NCBI GenBank assembly: GCA_964036665.1
Contig: OZ038528.1
Coordinates: forward strand, 9,058,501 to 9,122,500
Direction of reading: 5' to 3'
Origin: Gordius sp. MW1
Lineage: Eukaryota > Nematomorpha > Gordioida > Gordea > Gordiidae
DNA: 64,000 nucleotides
A program made the position numbers and the translations under genes. A model generated the notes under the pieces. The model was not told the origin of the DNA, made no database searches, and saw only the letters and a list, made by a program, of their open reading frames with translations. Positions 24,458 through 38,200 of this stretch are shown here, piece by piece. Position 1 is the stretch's first letter. Every line of letters starts with the position of its first letter.

Positions 24458-27400
24458 ATAAGTAAATCAATTTGAGATTCCTATTATCCTCGATTTACTT
24501 CCGAAAAGAGGTTTTTAGCTGCGAGAACTATCATTTTGACAAAAGACAACGTTTTATTGTTGCGATTAGTTTGTTGTATCGCAACGTGAGTGCTTAATTT
24601 TTGAAAATTACTCTATGCGATCATGATTTCAAAGTAATAGTTTTTAGATTCTGATAAATTTTTACTTTTTATCATCGAAACCACGTCTGAAAACGACAAC
24701 TTTCATCGGATGCACACGGTTGAAAGAAAAATATGTGAAAAATTTTGAGTTAAAAATATTTTTTTTTTCGATTCTATGTGAAAGAGCATGAAAAAATATA
24801 TATAAGTAAGCCAATTTGAGAATCCTATTATCCTCGATTTACTTCCGAAAAGAGGTTTTAAGCTGCCAGAACTATCATTTTTACAAAAGGCAACGTTTTA
24901 TTGTTGCGATTAGTTTGTTGTATCGCAACGTGAGTGCTTAATTTTTGAAAATGGCTCTATGCGATCATGATTTCAAAGTAATAGTTTTCAGATTCTGATA
25001 AATTTTTACTTGGGATCATATAAACCACGTCTGAAAACGACAACTATCATCGGATGCATACGATTGAAAGAAAAATATGTGAAAAATTTTGAGGTAAAAA
25101 TATTTATTTTTTTCGATTCTATGTGAAAGAGCATGAAAAAATATATATAAGTAAGCCAATTTGAGAATCTTATTATCCTCGATTTACTTCCGAAAAGAGG
25201 TTTTTAGCTGCGAGAACTATCATTTTGACAAAAGACAACGTTTTATTGTTGCGATTAGTTTATTGTATCGCAACGTGAATGTTTAATTTTTGAAAATGGC
25301 TCTATGCGATCATGATTTCAAAGTAATAGTTTTTAGATTCTGATAAATTTTTACTTTTTATCATCGAAACCACGTCTTAAAACGACAACTTTCATCGGAT
25401 GCATACGGTTGAAAGAAAAATATGTGAAAAATTTTGAAGTAAAAATATTTATTTTTTTCGATTCTATGTGAAAGAGCATGAAAAAATATATATAAGTAAG
25501 CCAATTTGAGAATCCTATTATCCTCGATTTACTTCCGAAAAGAGGTTTTAAGCTGCCAGAACTATCATTTTTACAAAAGGCAACGTTTTATTGTTGCGAT
25601 TAGTTTGTTGTATCGCAACGTGAGTGCTTAATTTTTCAAAAATGCACTATGCGATCATGATTTTAAAGTAATAGTTTTCTGATTCTGATAAATTTTTACT
25701 TTTTATCATCAAAACCACGTCTGAAAACGACAACTTTCATCGGATGCATACGGTTGAAGAAAAATATGTGAAAAATTTTGAGGTAAAAATATTTATTTTT
25801 TTCGATTCTATGTGAAAGAGCATGAAAAAATGTATATAAGTAAGCCAATTTGAGAATCCTATTATCCTCGATTTACTTCCGAAAAGAGGTTTTAAGCTGC
25901 AAGAACTATCATTTTGACAAAAGACAACGTTTATTGTTGCGATTAGTTTGTTGTATCGCAACGTGAGTGCTTAATTTTTGAAAATGGCTCTATGCGATCA
26001 TGATTTCAAAGTAATTAATCAGATTCTGATAAATTTTTACTTGGGATCATAGAAACCACCTGAAAACGACAACTTTAATCGGATGCACACGGTTGAAAGA
26101 AAAATATGTGAAAAATTTTGAGGTAAAAATATTTATTTTTGTCGAATCTATGTGAAAGAGCATGAAAAAATATATAAAAGTAAGAAAATTTGAGAATCCT
26201 ATTATCCTCGATTTACTTCCAAAAAGAGGTTTTAAGCTGCCAGAACTATCATTTTGACAAAAGACAACGTTTTATTGTTGCGATTAGTTTGTTGTATCGC
26301 AACATGAGTTCTTAATTTTTCAAATATGCTCTATGCGATTATGATTTCAAAGTAATAGTTTTTAGATTCTGATAAATTTTTACTTGGGATCATAGAAACC
26401 ACGTCTGAAAACGACAACTTTCATCGGATCATACGGTTGAAAGAAAAATATGTGAAAAATTTTGAGTTAAAAATATTTATTTTTTTCGATTCTATGTGAA
26501 AGAGCATAAAAAAATATATATAAGTAAGCCAATTTGAGAATCCTATTATCCTCGATTTACTTCCGAAAAGAGGTTTTAAGCTGCCAGAACTATCATTTTT
26601 ACAAAAGACAACGTTTTTTTGTTGCGATTAGTTTGTTGTATCGCAACGTGAGTGCTTAATTTTTGAAAATGGCTCTATGCGATCATGATTTCAAAGTAAT
26701 AGTTTTCAGATTCTGATGAATTTTTACTTGGGATCATAGAAACCACGTCTAAAAACGACAACTTTCATCGGATGCATACGGTTGAAAGAAAAATATGTGA
26801 AAAATTTTGAGGTAAAAATATTTATTGTTTTTGATTCAATGTGAATGTGAAAGAGCATGAAAAAATATATAAAAGTAAGCACATTTGAGAATCCTATTAT
26901 CCTCGATTGACTTCCGATAAGATGTTTTAAGATGCGAGAACTATCATTTTGACAAAAGACAACGTTTTATTGTTGCGATTAGTTTGTTGTATCGCAACGT
27001 GAGTGCTTAGTTTTTGAAAATGGCTCTATGCGATTATGATTTCAAAGTAATAGTTTTCAGATTCTGATATATTTTTACTTGGGATCATAGAAACCACGTC
27101 TGAAAACGACAACTTTCATCGGATGCATAGGGTTGAAAGAAATTAATGTGAAAAATTTTGAGGTAAAAATATTTATTTTTTTCGATTTTATGTGAAAGAG
27201 CATGAAAAAATATATAAAAGTAAGCCAATTTGAGAATTCTATTATCCTCGATTTACTTCCAAAAAGAGGTTTTAAGCTGCCAGAACTATCATTTTGACAA
27301 AAGACAACGTCTTATTGTTGCGATTAGTTTGTTGTATCGCAACATGAGTTCTTAATTTTTCAAATATGCTCTATGCGATTATGATTTCAAAGTAATAGTT

Positions 27401-28341
27401 CTTAGATTCTGATAAATTTTTACTTAGGATCATAGAAACCACGTCTGAAAACGACAACTTTCATCAGATGAATACGGTTCAAAAAAAAATATGTGAAAAA
27501 TTTTGAGGTAAAAATATTTATTTTTTTCGATTCTATGTGAAAGAGCATGAAAAAAATATAAAAGTAAGAAAATTTAAGAATCCTATTATCCTCGATTTAC
27601 TTCCGAAAAGAGGTTTTAAGCTGCCAGAACTATCATTTTGACAAAAGACAACGTTTTATTGTTGGGATTAGTTTGTTGTATCGCAACGTGAGTGCCTAAT
27701 TTTTCAAAAATGCTCTATGCGATTATGATTTCAAAGTAATAGTTTTTAGATTCTGATAAATTTTTACTTTTTATCATGGATACCACGTTTGAAAACGACA
27801 ACTTTTTTCGGATGAATACGGTTGAAAAAAAAATATGTGAAAAATTTTGAGGTAAAAATATTTATTTTTTTCGATTCTATGTAAAAGAGCATAAAAAAAT
27901 ATATAAAAGTAAGCACATTTGAGAATCCTATTATCCTCGATTGACTTCCGATAAGAGGTTTTAAGCTGCGAGAACTATCATTTTGACAAAAGACAACGTT
28001 TTATTGTTGCGTTTAGTTTGTTGTATCGCAACGTGAGTGCTTAATTTTTGAAAATGGCTCTATGCGATCATGATTTCAAAGTAATAGTTTTCAGATTCTG
28101 ATAAATTTTTACTTGGGATCATAGAAACCACGTCTGAAAACGACAACTTTCATCGGATGCATAGGGTTGAAAGAAAATAATGTGAAAAATTTTGAGGTAA
28201 AAATATTTATTTTTTTCGATTCTATGTGAAAGAGCATGAAAAAATATATAAAAGTAAGCCAATTTGAGAATCCTATTATCCTCGATTTACTTCCGAAAAG
28301 AGGTTTTAAGCTGCGAGAACTATCATTTTGACAAAAGACAA
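24458..28341 (+). repeat. Mixed domain, with a degenerate seven-monomer ancestor of the 2,066-bp HOR
   Basis: 24.1-25.6 kb is rich in TATATATAAG, TTTTTAGCTGCGAG and ACTTTTTATCATCG monomers. TTTTTACAAAAGGCAACG recurs at 24,879 and 25,569, a two-monomer spacing. From 25.93 kb the order of monomers matches the following HOR: CAACGTTTATTG, GTAATTAATCAG, CCACCTGAAAACG, GGATCATACGG, GTGAATGTGAAAG, GTTGGGATTAG. It has one extra monomer at about 27.9-28.2 kb and more private differences, such as TTTATTGTTTTTGATTC near 26,821. Two single-base losses are visible, in CAACGTTTATTG and in GGATCATACGG. Confidence 0.75.
26835..26850 (+). other. 6-bp tandem duplication GTGAAT, marker of the hexamer lineage
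   Basis: CAATGTGAATGTGAAAG replaces CAATGTGAAAG. The same change is at about 29,248, 31,314, 33,380 and 62,192. Four of the five are spaced as the hexamer HOR and its degenerate ancestor predict. The fifth lies 29 kb away in the right-hand domain. Confidence 0.88.
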
Positions 28342-31300
28342 CGTTTATTGTTGCGATTAGTTTGTTGTATCGCAACGTGAGTGCTTAATTTTTGAAAATG
28401 GCTCTATGCGATGATGATTTCAAAGTAATTAATCAGATTCTGATAAATTTTTATATGGGATCATAGAAACCACCTGAAAACGACAACTTTCATCGGATGC
28501 ACACGGTTGAAAGAAAAATGTGAAAAATTTTGAGGTAAAAATATTTATTTTTTTCGAATCTATGTGAAAGAGCATGAAAAAATATATAAAAGTAAGAAAG
28601 TTTGAGAATCCTATTATCCTCGATTTACTTCCAAAAAGAGGTTTTAAGCTGCCAGAACTATCATTTTGACAAAAGACAACGTTTTATTGTTGCGATTAGT
28701 TTGTTGTATCGCAACATGAGTTCTTAATTTTTCAAATATGCTCTATGCGATTATGATTTCAAAGTAATGTTTTTAGATTCTGATAAATTTTTACTTGGGA
28801 TCATAGAAACCACGTCTGAAAACGACAACTTTCATCGGATCATACGGTTGAAAGAAAAATATGTGAAAAATTTTGAGTTAAAAATATTTATTTTTTTCGA
28901 TTCTATGTGAAAGAGCATGAAAAAATATATATAAGTAAGCCAATTTGAGAATCCTATTATCCTCGATTTACTTCCGAAAAGAGGTTTTAAGCTGCCAGAA
29001 CTATCATTTTTACAAAAGACAACGTTTTTTTGTTGCGATTAGTTTGTTGTATCGCAACGTGAGTGCTTAATTTTTGAAAATGGCTCTATGCGATCATGAT
29101 TTCAAAGTAATAGTTTTCAGATTCTGATGAATTTTTACTTGGGATCATAGAAACCACGTCTAAAAACGACAACTTTCATCGGATGCATACGGTTGAAAGA
29201 AAAATATGTGAAAAATTTTGAGGTAAAAATATTTATTTTTTTTGATTCAATGTGAATGTGAAAGAGCATGAAAAAATATATAAAAGTAAGCACATTTGAG
29301 AATCCTATTATCCTCGATTGACTTCCGATAAGAGGTTTTAAGCTGCGAGAACTATCATTTTGACAAAAGACAACGTTTTATTGTTGCGATTAGTTTGTTG
29401 TATCGCAACGTGAGTGCTTAATTTTTGAAAATGGCTCTATGCGATCATGATTTCAAAGTAATAGTTTTCAGATTCTGATAAATTTTTACTTGGGATCATA
29501 GAAACCACGTCTGAAAACGACAACTTTCATCGGATGCATAGGGTTGAAAGAAAATAATGTAAAAAATTTTGAGGTAAAAATATTTATTTTTTTCGATTTT
29601 ATGTGAAAGAGCATGAAAAAATATATAAAAGTAAGCCAATTTGAGAATTCTATTATCCTCGATTTACTTCCAAAAAGAGGTTTTAAGCTGCCAGAACTAT
29701 CATTTTGACAAAAGACAACGTCTTATTGTTGCGATTAGTTTGTTGTATCGCAACATGAGTTCTTAATTTTTCAAATATGCTCTATGCGATTATGATTTCA
29801 AAGTAATAGTTCTTAGATTCTGATAAATTTTTACTTAGGATCATAGAAACCACGTCTGAAAACGACAACTTTCATCAGATGAATACGGTTCAAAAAAAAA
29901 TATGTGAAAAATTTTGAGGTAAAAATATTTATTTTTTTCGATTCTATGTGAAAGAGCATGAAAAAAATATAAAAGTAAGCCAATTTAAGAATCCTATTAT
30001 CCTCGATTTACTTCCGAAAAGAGGTTTTAAGCTGCCAGAACTATCATTTTGACAAAAGACAACGTTTTATTGTTGGGATTAGTTTGTTGTATCGCAACGT
30101 GAGTGCCTAATTTTTCAAAAATGCTCTATGCGATTATGATTTCAAAGTAATAGTTTTTAGATTCTGATAAATTTTTACTTTTTATCATGGATACCACGTT
30201 TGAAAACGACAACTTTTTTCGGATGAATACGGTTGAAAAAAAAATATGTGAAAAATTTTGAGGTAAAAATATTTATTTTTTTCGATTCTATGTGAAAGAG
30301 CATGAAAAAATATATAAAAGTAAGCCAATTTGAGAATCCTATTATCCTCGATTTACTTCCGAAAAGAGGTTTTAAGCTGCGAGAACTATCATTTTGACAA
30401 AAGACAACGTTTATTGTTGCGATTAGTTTGTTGTATCGCAACGTGAGTGCTTAATTTTTGAAAATGGCTCTATGCGATGATGATTTCAAAGTAATTAATC
30501 AGATTCTGATAAATTTTTATATGGGATCATAGAAACCACCTGAAAACGACAACTTTCATCGGATGCACACGGTTGAAAGAAAAATGTGAAAAATTTTGAG
30601 GTAAAAATATTTATTTTTTTCGAATCTATGTGAAAGAGCATGAAAAAATATATAAAAGTAAGAAAGTTTGAGAATCCTATTATCCTCGATTTACTTCCAA
30701 AAAGAGGTTTTAAGCTGCCAGAACTATCATTTTGACAAAAGACAACGTTTTATTGTTGCGATTAGTTTGTTGTATCGCAACATGAGTTCTTAATTTTTCA
30801 AATATGCTCTATGCGATTATGATTTCAAAGTAATGTTTTTAGATTCTGATAAATTTTTACTTGGGATCATAGAAACCACGTCTGAAAACGACAACTTTCA
30901 TCGGATCATACGGTTGAAAGAAAAATATGTGAAAAATTTTGAGTTAAAAATATTTATTTTTTTCGATTCTATGTGAAAGAGCATGAAAAAATATATATAA
31001 GTAAGCCAATTTGAGAATCCTATTATCCTCGATTTACTTCCGAAAAGAGGTTTTAAGCTGCCAGAACTATCATTTTTACAAAAGACAACGTTTTTTTGTT
31101 GCGATTAGTTTGTTGTATCGCAACGTGAGTGCTTAATTTTTGAAAATGGCTCTATGCGATCATGATTTCAAAGTAATAGTTTTCAGATTCTGATGAATTT
31201 TTACTTGGGATCATAGAAACCACGTCTAAAAACGACAACTTTCATCGGATGCATACGGTTGAAAGAAAAATATGTGAAAAATTTTGAGGTAAAAATATTT

Positions 31301-33600
31301 ATTTTTTTTGATTCAATGTGAATGTGAAAGAGCATGAAAAAATATATAAAAGTAAGCACATTTGAGAATCCTATTATCCTCGATTGACTTCCGATAAGAG
31401 GTTTTAAGCTGCGAGAACTATCATTTTGACAAAAGACAACGTTTTATTGTTGCGATTAGTTTGTTGTATCGCAACGTGAGTGCTTAATTTTTGAAAATGG
31501 CTCTATGCGATCATGATTTCAAAGTAATAGTTTTCAGATTCTGATAAATTTTTACTTGGGATCATAGAAACCACGTCTGAAAACGACAACTTTCATCGGA
31601 TGCATAGGGTTGAAAGAAAATAATGTAAAAAATTTTGAGGTAAAAATATTTATTTTTTTCGATTTTATGTGAAAGAGCATGAAAAAATATATAAAAGTAA
31701 GCCAATTTGAGAATTCTATTATCCTCGATTTACTTCCAAAAAGAGGTTTTAAGCTGCCAGAACTATCATTTTGACAAAAGACAACGTCTTATTGTTGCGA
31801 TTAGTTTGTTGTATCGCAACATGAGTTCTTAATTTTTCAAATATGCTCTATGCGATTATGATTTCAAAGTAATAGTTCTTAGATTCTGATAAATTTTTAC
31901 TTAGGATCATAGAAACCACGTCTGAAAACGACAACTTTCATCAGATGAATACGGTTCAAAAAAAAATATGTGAAAAATTTTGAGGTAAAAATATTTATTT
32001 TTTTCGATTCTATGTGAAAGAGCATGAAAAAAATATAAAAGTAAGCCAATTTAAGAATCCTATTATCCTCGATTTACTTCCGAAAAGAGGTTTTAAGCTG
32101 CCAGAACTATCATTTTGACAAAAGACAACGTTTTATTGTTGGGATTAGTTTGTTGTATCGCAACGTGAGTGCCTAATTTTTCAAAAATGCTCTATGCGAT
32201 TATGATTTCAAAGTAATAGTTTTTAGATTCTGATAAATTTTTACTTTTTATCATGGATACCACGTTTGAAAACGACAACTTTTTTCGGATGAATACGGTT
32301 GAAAAAAAAATATGTGAAAAATTTTGAGGTAAAAATATTTATTTTTTTCGATTCTATGTGAAAGAGCATGAAAAAATATATAAAAGTAAGCCAATTTGAG
32401 AATCCTATTATCCTCGATTTACTTCCGAAAAGAGGTTTTAAGCTGCGAGAACTATCATTTTGACAAAAGACAACGTTTATTGTTGCGATTAGTTTGTTGT
32501 ATCGCAACGTGAGTGCTTAATTTTTGAAAATGGCTCTATGCGATGATGATTTCAAAGTAATTAATCAGATTCTGATAAATTTTTATATGGGATCATAGAA
32601 ACCACCTGAAAACGACAACTTTCATCGGATGCACACGGTTGAAAGAAAAATGTGAAAAATTTTGAGGTAAAAATATTTATTTTTTTCGAATCTATGTGAA
32701 AGAGCATGAAAAAATATATAAAAGTAAGAAAGTTTGAGAATCCTATTATCCTCGATTTACTTCCAAAAAGAGGTTTTAAGCTGCCAGAACTATCATTTTG
32801 ACAAAAGACAACGTTTTATTGTTGCGATTAGTTTGTTGTATCGCAACATGAGTTCTTAATTTTTCAAATATGCTCTATGCGATTATGATTTCAAAGTAAT
32901 GTTTTTAGATTCTGATAAATTTTTACTTGGGATCATAGAAACCACGTCTGAAAACGACAACTTTCATCGGATCATACGGTTGAAAGAAAAATATGTGAAA
33001 AATTTTGAGTTAAAAATATTTATTTTTTTCGATTCTATGTGAAAGAGCATGAAAAAATATATATAAGTAAGCCAATTTGAGAATCCTATTATCCTCGATT
33101 TACTTCCGAAAAGAGGTTTTAAGCTGCCAGAACTATCATTTTTACAAAAGACAACGTTTTTTTGTTGCGATTAGTTTGTTGTATCGCAACGTGAGTGCTT
33201 AATTTTTGAAAATGGCTCTATGCGATCATGATTTCAAAGTAATAGTTTTCAGATTCTGATGAATTTTTACTTGGGATCATAGAAACCACGTCTAAAAACG
33301 ACAACTTTCATCGGATGCATACGGTTGAAAGAAAAATATGTGAAAAATTTTGAGGTAAAAATATTTATTTTTTTTGATTCAATGTGAATGTGAAAGAGCA
33401 TGAAAAAATATATAAAAGTAAGCACATTTGAGAATCCTATTATCCTCGATTGACTTCCGATAAGAGGTTTTAAGCTGCGAGAACTATCATTTTGACAAAA
33501 GACAACGTTTTATTGTTGCGATTAGTTTGTTGTATCGCAACGTGAGTGCTTAATTTTTGAAAATGGCTCTATGCGATCATGATTTCAAAGTAATAGTTTC
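28342..33600 (+). repeat. Hexameric HOR, 2,066 bp, two and a half near-identical units
   Basis: Units run about 28,342-30,407, 30,408-32,473 and 32,474 to about 33,600 (partial). Each contains in order: CAACGTTTATTG with CGATGATGATTTC, GTAATTAATCAG and TTTATATGGG; GGTTGAAAGAAAAATGTG, 2 bp short; GTAAGAAAGTTTG; CAAAGTAATGTTTTTAG; GGATCATACGG; GACAACGTTTTTTTGTTGC; the 6-bp duplication GTGAATGTGAAAG; GAAAATAATGTAAAA; GTTCTTAGATTC; GAAAAAAATATAAAAG; and GTTGGGATTAG with CTTTTTTCGGATG. Spot checks of the first two units found no difference within the repeat. The third ends where AATAGTTTCAG loses a T (33,594) and the following monomers change type. Confidence 0.9.
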
Positions 33601-35250
33601 AGATTCTGATAAATTTTTACTTGGGATCATAGAAACCACGTCTGAAAACGACAACTTTCATCGGATGCATAGGGTTGAAAGAAAATAATGTAAAAAATTT
33701 TGAGGTAAAAATATTTATTTTTTTCGATTCTATGTGAAAGAGCATGAAAAAATATATAAAAGTAAGCCAATTTGAGAATCCTATTATCCTCGATTTACTT
33801 CCGAAAAGAGGTTTTAAGCTGCCAGAACTATCATTTTGACAAAAGACAACGTTTTATTGTTGCGATTAGTTTGTTGTATCGCAACGTGAGTGTTTAATTT
33901 TTGAAAATGGCTGTATGCGATCATGATTTCAAAGTAATAGTTTTCAGATTCTGATAAATTTTTACTTGGGATCATAGAAACCACGTCTGAAAACGACAAC
34001 TTTCATCGGATGTATACGGTTAAAAGAAAAATATGTGAAAAATTTTGAGGTAAAAATATTTATTTTTTTCGATTTTATGTGAAAGAGCATGAAAAAATAT
34101 ATAAAAGTAAGCCAATTTGAGAATCCTATTATCCTCGATTTACTTCCAAAAAGAGGTTTTAAGCTGCCAGAACTATCATTTTGACAAAAGACAACGTTTT
34201 ATTGTTGGGATTAGTTTGTTGTATCGCAACGTGAGTGCCTAATTTTTCAAAAATGCTCTATGCGATTATGATTTTAAAGTAATAGTTTTTAGATTCTGAT
34301 AAATTTTTACTTGGGATCATAGAAACCACGTCTGAAAACGTCAACTTTCATCGGATGAATACGGTTCAAAGAAAAATATGTGAATAATTTTGAGGTAAAA
34401 ATATTTATTTTTTTGTTTCTATGTGAAAGAGCATAAAAAAATATATAAAAGTAAGCACATTTGAGAATCCTATTATCCTCGATTGACTTCCGAGAAGAGG
34501 TTTTAAGCTGCGAGAACTATCATTTTGACAAAAGACAACGTTTTATTGTTGCGATTACTTTGTTGTATCGCAACGTGAGTGCTTAATTTTTGAAAATGGC
34601 TCTATGCGATCATGATTTCAAAGTAATAGTTTACCGATTCTGATAAATTTTTACTTGGGATCATAGAAACCACGTCTGAAAACGTCAACTTTCATCGGAT
34701 GAATACGGTTCAAAGAAAAATATGTGAATAATTTTGAGGTAAAAATATTTATTTTTTTGTTTCTATGTGAAAGAGCATAAAAAAATATATAAAAGTAAGC
34801 ACATTTGAGAATCCTATTATCCTCGATTGACTTCCGAGAAGAGGTTTTAAGCTGCGAGAACTATCATTTTGACAAAAGACAACGTTTTATTGTTGCGATT
34901 ACTTTGTTGTATCGCAACGTGAGTGCTTAATTTTTGAAAATGGCTCTATGCGATCATGATTTCAAAGTAATAGTTTACCGATTCTGATAAATTTTTACTT
35001 GGGATCATAGAAACCACTTCTGAAAACGACATCTTTCATCGGATGCATACGGTTGAAAGAAAAATATGTGAAAAATTTTGAGGTAAAAATATTTATTTTT
35101 TTCGATTCTATGTGAAAGAGCATGAAAAAATATATAAAAGTAAGCCAATTTGAGAATCCTATTATCCTCGATTTACTTCCGAAAAGAGGTTTTAAGCTGC
35201 CAGAACTATTCATTTTGACAAAAGACAACGTTTTATTGTTGCGATTAGTT
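33600..35250 (+). repeat. Transition monomers between the hexamer and the long superunits
   Basis: About five monomers that fit neither neighbour. They include GGCTGTATGCG (33,910), GTATACGGTTAAAAG (34,011), the GTTGGGATTAG dyad variant (34,206), and two GTTTACCGATTCTG monomers (34,631 and 34,975). The last monomer has CCACTTCTGAAAACGACATC near 35,012 and leads into the GTTGCTCCGCAAC marker that starts the next domain. Confidence 0.7.
34331..35018 (+). repeat. Single monomer duplicated in place
   Basis: The monomers at 34,331-34,674 and 34,675-35,018 share AAAACGTCAACTTTC, GAATACGGTTCAAAG, GTGAATAATTTTG, TTTTTTGTTTCTATG (which lacks the usual CGA), CTTCCGAGAAGAGG, GATTACTTTGTTG and GTTTACCGATTCTG, exactly 344 bp apart. 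Elsewhere adjacent monomers differ clearly, and only units two or more apart match. Confidence 0.88.
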
Positions 35251-38200
35251 TGTTGCTCCGCAACGTGAGTGCTTAATTTTTGAAAACTGCTCTATGCGAT
35301 TATGATTTTAAAGTAATAGTTTTCTGATTCTGATAAATTTTTACTTTTTATCATCGAAACCACCTTCTGAAAACGACAACTTTCATCACATCCATACGGT
35401 TGAAAGAAAAATATGTGAAAAATTTTGAGGTAAAAATATTTATTTTTTTTGATTCTATGTGAAAGAGCATGAAAAAATATATAAAAGTAAGCACATTTGA
35501 GAATCCTATTATCCTCGATTGACTTCCGATAAGAGGTTTTAAGCTGCGAGAACTATCATTTTGACAAAAGACAACGTTTTATTGTTGCGATTACTTTGTT
35601 GTATCGCAACGTGAGTGCTTAATTTTTGAAAATTACTCTATGCGATCATGATTTCAAAGTAATAGTTTTTGGATTCTGATAAATTTTTACTTTTTATCAT
35701 CGAAACCACGTCTGAAAACGACAACTTTCATCGGATGCATACGGTTGAAAGAAAAATATGTGAAAAATTTTGAGTAAAAATATTTATTTTTTTCGATTCT
35801 ATGTGAAAAAGCATGAAAAAATATATATAAGTAAGCCAATTTGAGCATCCTATTATCCTCGATTTACTTCCGAAAAGAGGTTTTAAGCTGCCAGAACTAT
35901 CATTTTGACAAAAGACAACGTTTTATTGTTGCGATTAGTTTATTGTATCGCAACGTGAGTGCTTAATTTTTGAAAATTACTCTATGCGATCATGATTTTA
36001 AAGTAATAGTTTTTAGATTCTGATAAATTTTTACTTTTTATCATCGAAACCACGTCTGAAAACGACAACTTTCATCGGATGCATACGGTTGAAAAAAAAA
36101 TATGTGAAAAATTTTGAGGTAAAAATATTTATTTTTTTCGACTTTATGTGAAAGAGCATGAAAAAATATATATAAGTAAGCCAATTTGAGAATCCTATTA
36201 TCCTCGATTTACTTCCGAAAAGAGGTTTTAAGCTGCCAGAACTATAATTTTTACAAAAGACAACGTTTTATTGTTGCGATTAGTTTGTTGTATCGCAACG
36301 TGAGTGCTTAATTTTGAAAATGGCTCTATGCGATCATGATTTCAAAGTAATAGTTTTCAGATTCTGATAAATTTTTACTTGGGATCATAGAAACCACGTC
36401 TGAAAACGACAACTTTCATCGGATGCATACGGTTGAAAAAAAAATATGTGAAAAATTTTGAGGTAAAAATATTTATTTTTTACGATTCTATGTGAAAGAG
36501 CATAAAAAAATATATATAAGTAAGCCAATTTGAGAATCCTATTATCCTCGATTTACTTCCGAAAAGAGGTTTTTAGCTGCGAGAACTATCATTTTGACAA
36601 AAGACAACGTTTTATTGTTGCGATTAGTTTGTTGTATCGCAACGTGAGTGCTTAATTTTTGAAAATTACTCTATGCGATCATGATTTCAAATTAATAGTT
36701 TTTAGATTCTGATAAATTTTTACTTTTTATCATCGAAACCACGTCTGAAAACGACAATCATCGGATGCATACGGTTGAAAGAAAAATATGTGAAAATTTT
36801 GAGGTAAAATAATTTATTTTTTTCGATTCTATGTGAAAGAGCATGAAAAAATATATATAAGTAAGCCAATTTGAGAATCCTATTATCCTCGATTTACTTC
36901 CGAAAAGAGGTTTTAAGCTGCCAGAACTATCATTTTTACAAAAGACAACGTTTTATTGTTGCGATTAGTTTGTTGTATCGCAACGTGAGTGCTTAATTTT
37001 TCATAAATGCACTATGCGATCATGATTTTAAAGTAATAGTTTTCTGATTCTGATAAATTTTTACTTTTTATCATCAAAGCCACGTCTGAGAACGACAACT
37101 TTCATCGGATGCATACGGTTGAAAGAAAAATATGTGAAAAATTTTGAGGTAAAAATATTTATTTTTTTCGATTCTATGTGAAAGAGCATGAAAAAATGTA
37201 TATAAGTAAGCCAATTTGAGAATCCTATTATCCTCGATTTACTTCCGAAAAGAGGTTTTAAGCTGCGAGAACTATCATTTTGACAAAAGACAACGTTTTA
37301 TTGTTGCGATTAGTTTGTTGTATCGCAACGTGAGTGCTTAATTTTTGAAAATGGCTCTATGCGATCATGATTTCAAAGTAATAGTTTTCAGATTCTGATA
37401 AATTTTTACTTGGGATCATAGAAACCACGTCTCAAAACGACAACTTTTATCGGATGCATAGGGTTGAAAGAAAAATATGTGAAAAATTTTGTGGTAAAAA
37501 TATTTATTTTTTTTGATTCTATGTGAAAGAGCATGAAAAAATATATATAAGTAAGCCAATTTGAGAATCCTATTATCCTCGATTTACTTCCGAAAAGAGG
37601 TTTTTAGCTGCGAGAACTATCATTTTGACAAAAGACAACGTTTTATTGTTGCGATTAGTTTGTTGTATCGCAACGTGAGTGTTTAATTTTTGAAAATGGC
37701 TCTATGCGATCATGATTTCAAAGTAATAGTTTTTAGATTCTGATAAATTTTTACTTTTTATCATCGAAACCACGTCTGAAAACGACAACTTTCATCGGAT
37801 GCATACGGTTGAAAGAAAAATATGTGAAAAATTTTGAGATAAAAATATTTATTTTTTTCGATTCTATGTGAAAGAGCATAAAAAAATATATATAAGTAAG
37901 CCAATTTGAGAATCCTATTATCCTCGATTTACTTCCGAAAAGAGGTTTTTAGCTGCGAGAACTATCATTTTGACAAAAGACAACGTTTTATTGTTGCGAT
38001 TAGTTTGTTGTATCGCAACGTGAGTGCTTAATTTTTGAAAATGGCTCTATGCGATCATGATTTCAAATTAATAGTTTTTAGATTCTGATAAATTTTTACT
38101 TGGGATCATAGAAACCACGTATGAAAACGACAACTTTCATCGGATGAATACGGTTCAAAGAAAAATATGTGAAAAATTTTGTGGTAAAAATATTTATTTT

